The notes under the pieces: model-generated
Database searches by the model: none
Told to the model about the DNA's origin: nothing
The model's input: only the letters and a program-made list of their open reading frames with translations
Assembly: GCA_016712865.1 (NCBI GenBank)
Contig: JADJQH010000002.1
Location: 868,001-932,000 of the forward strand
Reading direction: 5' to 3'
DNA length: 64,000 nt
DNA from: Dokdonella sp.
GTDB lineage: Bacteria > Pseudomonadota > Gammaproteobacteria > Xanthomonadales > Rhodanobacteraceae
Position numbers and translations under genes: made by a program
Shown here: positions 63,647-64,000 of the stretch, in pieces
Layout of the letters: each line of letters opens with the position of its first letter
How positions within the stretch are numbered: the first letter of the stretch is position 1

Positions 63647-64000
63647 TTACTTGCGACCCTTCTTTGCGGCCTTCTTCGCCGGCTTGCGTGCTGGCGCCTT
63701 CTTGGCGGCCTTCTTCACGGCCTTGCGGGCGGGTGCCGCTTTTTTCACTGCTTTCTTGGCAGCTTTCTTGGCCGGTTTGCGTGCCGACGCTTTCTTGGCC
63801 ATCTTCTTCGCGGCTTTCTTCGGCGCGGCCTTCTTGGCTACCTTCTTCACCGCTTTCTTGACTGCGGCTTTCTTCGGCGCGGCCTTCTTGGCCACCTTCT
63901 TCGCGGCAGGCTTGGCCTTGGCCTTTGCCTTGCTGGCCTTCTTGGCAACGGCCTTCTTGGCGGCCTTCACCTTCTTGCCCACGCTGGCAGCAACCTTGCC
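63647..64000 (-). CDS. Lys/Ala-rich histone H1-like protein (5' part outside window)
   Basis: At least 117 residues of KKA/PAKK/ARKPAKK repeats (KKVAKKAAPKKAAVKKAVKK), as in bacterial histone H1-like and AlgP-type proteins that bind DNA. The frame is open to the window edge (GKVAASVGKKVKAAKK), so the start lies beyond it. The 3' end reads AKKAAKKGRK-stop. It probably helps organise the nucleoid; the repeated codons make its length prone to change. Confidence 0.85.
   Translation of the reverse strand, partial: GKVAASVGKKVKAAKKAVAKKASKAKAKAKPAAKKVAKKAAPKKAAVKKAVKKVAKKAAPKKAAKKMAKKASARKPAKKAAKKAVKKAAPARKAVKKAAKKAPARKPAKKAAKKGRK

Overview
The window is high-GC gammaproteobacterial chromosome. 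The gene set and repeat families suggest the Xanthomonadales/Lysobacterales: a partial siroheme synthase next to cysK, a pgk-pyk-fructose-bisphosphate aldolase run, a class II ribonucleotide reductase NrdJb, DUF1800/DUF1501 secreted pairs, and beta-helix proteins carrying an LFRDGFE motif. The genus cannot be fixed from this sequence alone. No tRNA, rRNA or CRISPR array was seen.

Layout. (1) 1-1775: sulfur assimilation genes (cysG C-terminal part, cysK), followed by a 38-bp tandem palindromic repeat. (2) 2425-9715: an accessory region read as a decayed chromosomal integron. A truncated integrase (intI, minus strand) faces plus-strand gene cassettes separated by attC sites. Cassette cargo includes secreted and lipoprotein hypotheticals, an intact HigBA toxin-antitoxin pair and a broken ParE-type pair. 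Pieces of IS110-family transposases lie at the cassette borders. (3) 9785-20146: mainly small housekeeping or metabolic genes (PLP homeostasis protein, VOC protein, GFA proteins, DUF488, YdeI-like), then a DUF1800/DUF1501 pair. Several miniature repeat elements lie between them. (4) 20709-25869, minus strand: aldolase, a TonB-C-like periplasmic protein, pyruvate kinase, phosphoglycerate kinase and a Cu/Zn-superoxide-dismutase-like protein. (5) 26296-37593, minus strand: two very large secreted beta-helix/MBG-repeat proteins of 2632 and 1096 residues. (6) 37961-42033: GFA protein, small membrane protein, amidohydrolase, BON protein, DUF2238 protein. (7) 42128-43465: a second, displaced integron-like island on the minus strand (toxin-antitoxin, attC, lipoprotein) with no integrase nearby. 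(8) 43511-59950, minus strand: a large export operon with a periplasmic adaptor, two ATPases and four paralogous MacB/FtsX-type permeases. It continues through a translationally overlapping VapBC pair into an NtrC-like response regulator, with an NtrY-like kinase further downstream. (9) 60089-64000: a third palindromic repeat array, HAD phosphatase, diguanylate cyclase, split NrdJb plus zinc-ribbon, and the 3' part of a Lys/Ala-rich histone-like gene running off the window.

Most notable are the two related attC-bearing islands 37 kb apart. Their cassette ends obey the R'/R'' complementarity rule in two of the cassettes. Also notable are the association of IS110 remnants with them, the TA pair embedded in the exporter/regulator operon, the SodC-like protein lacking one copper ligand, and one palindromic repeat family amplified with three different periods at three loci.
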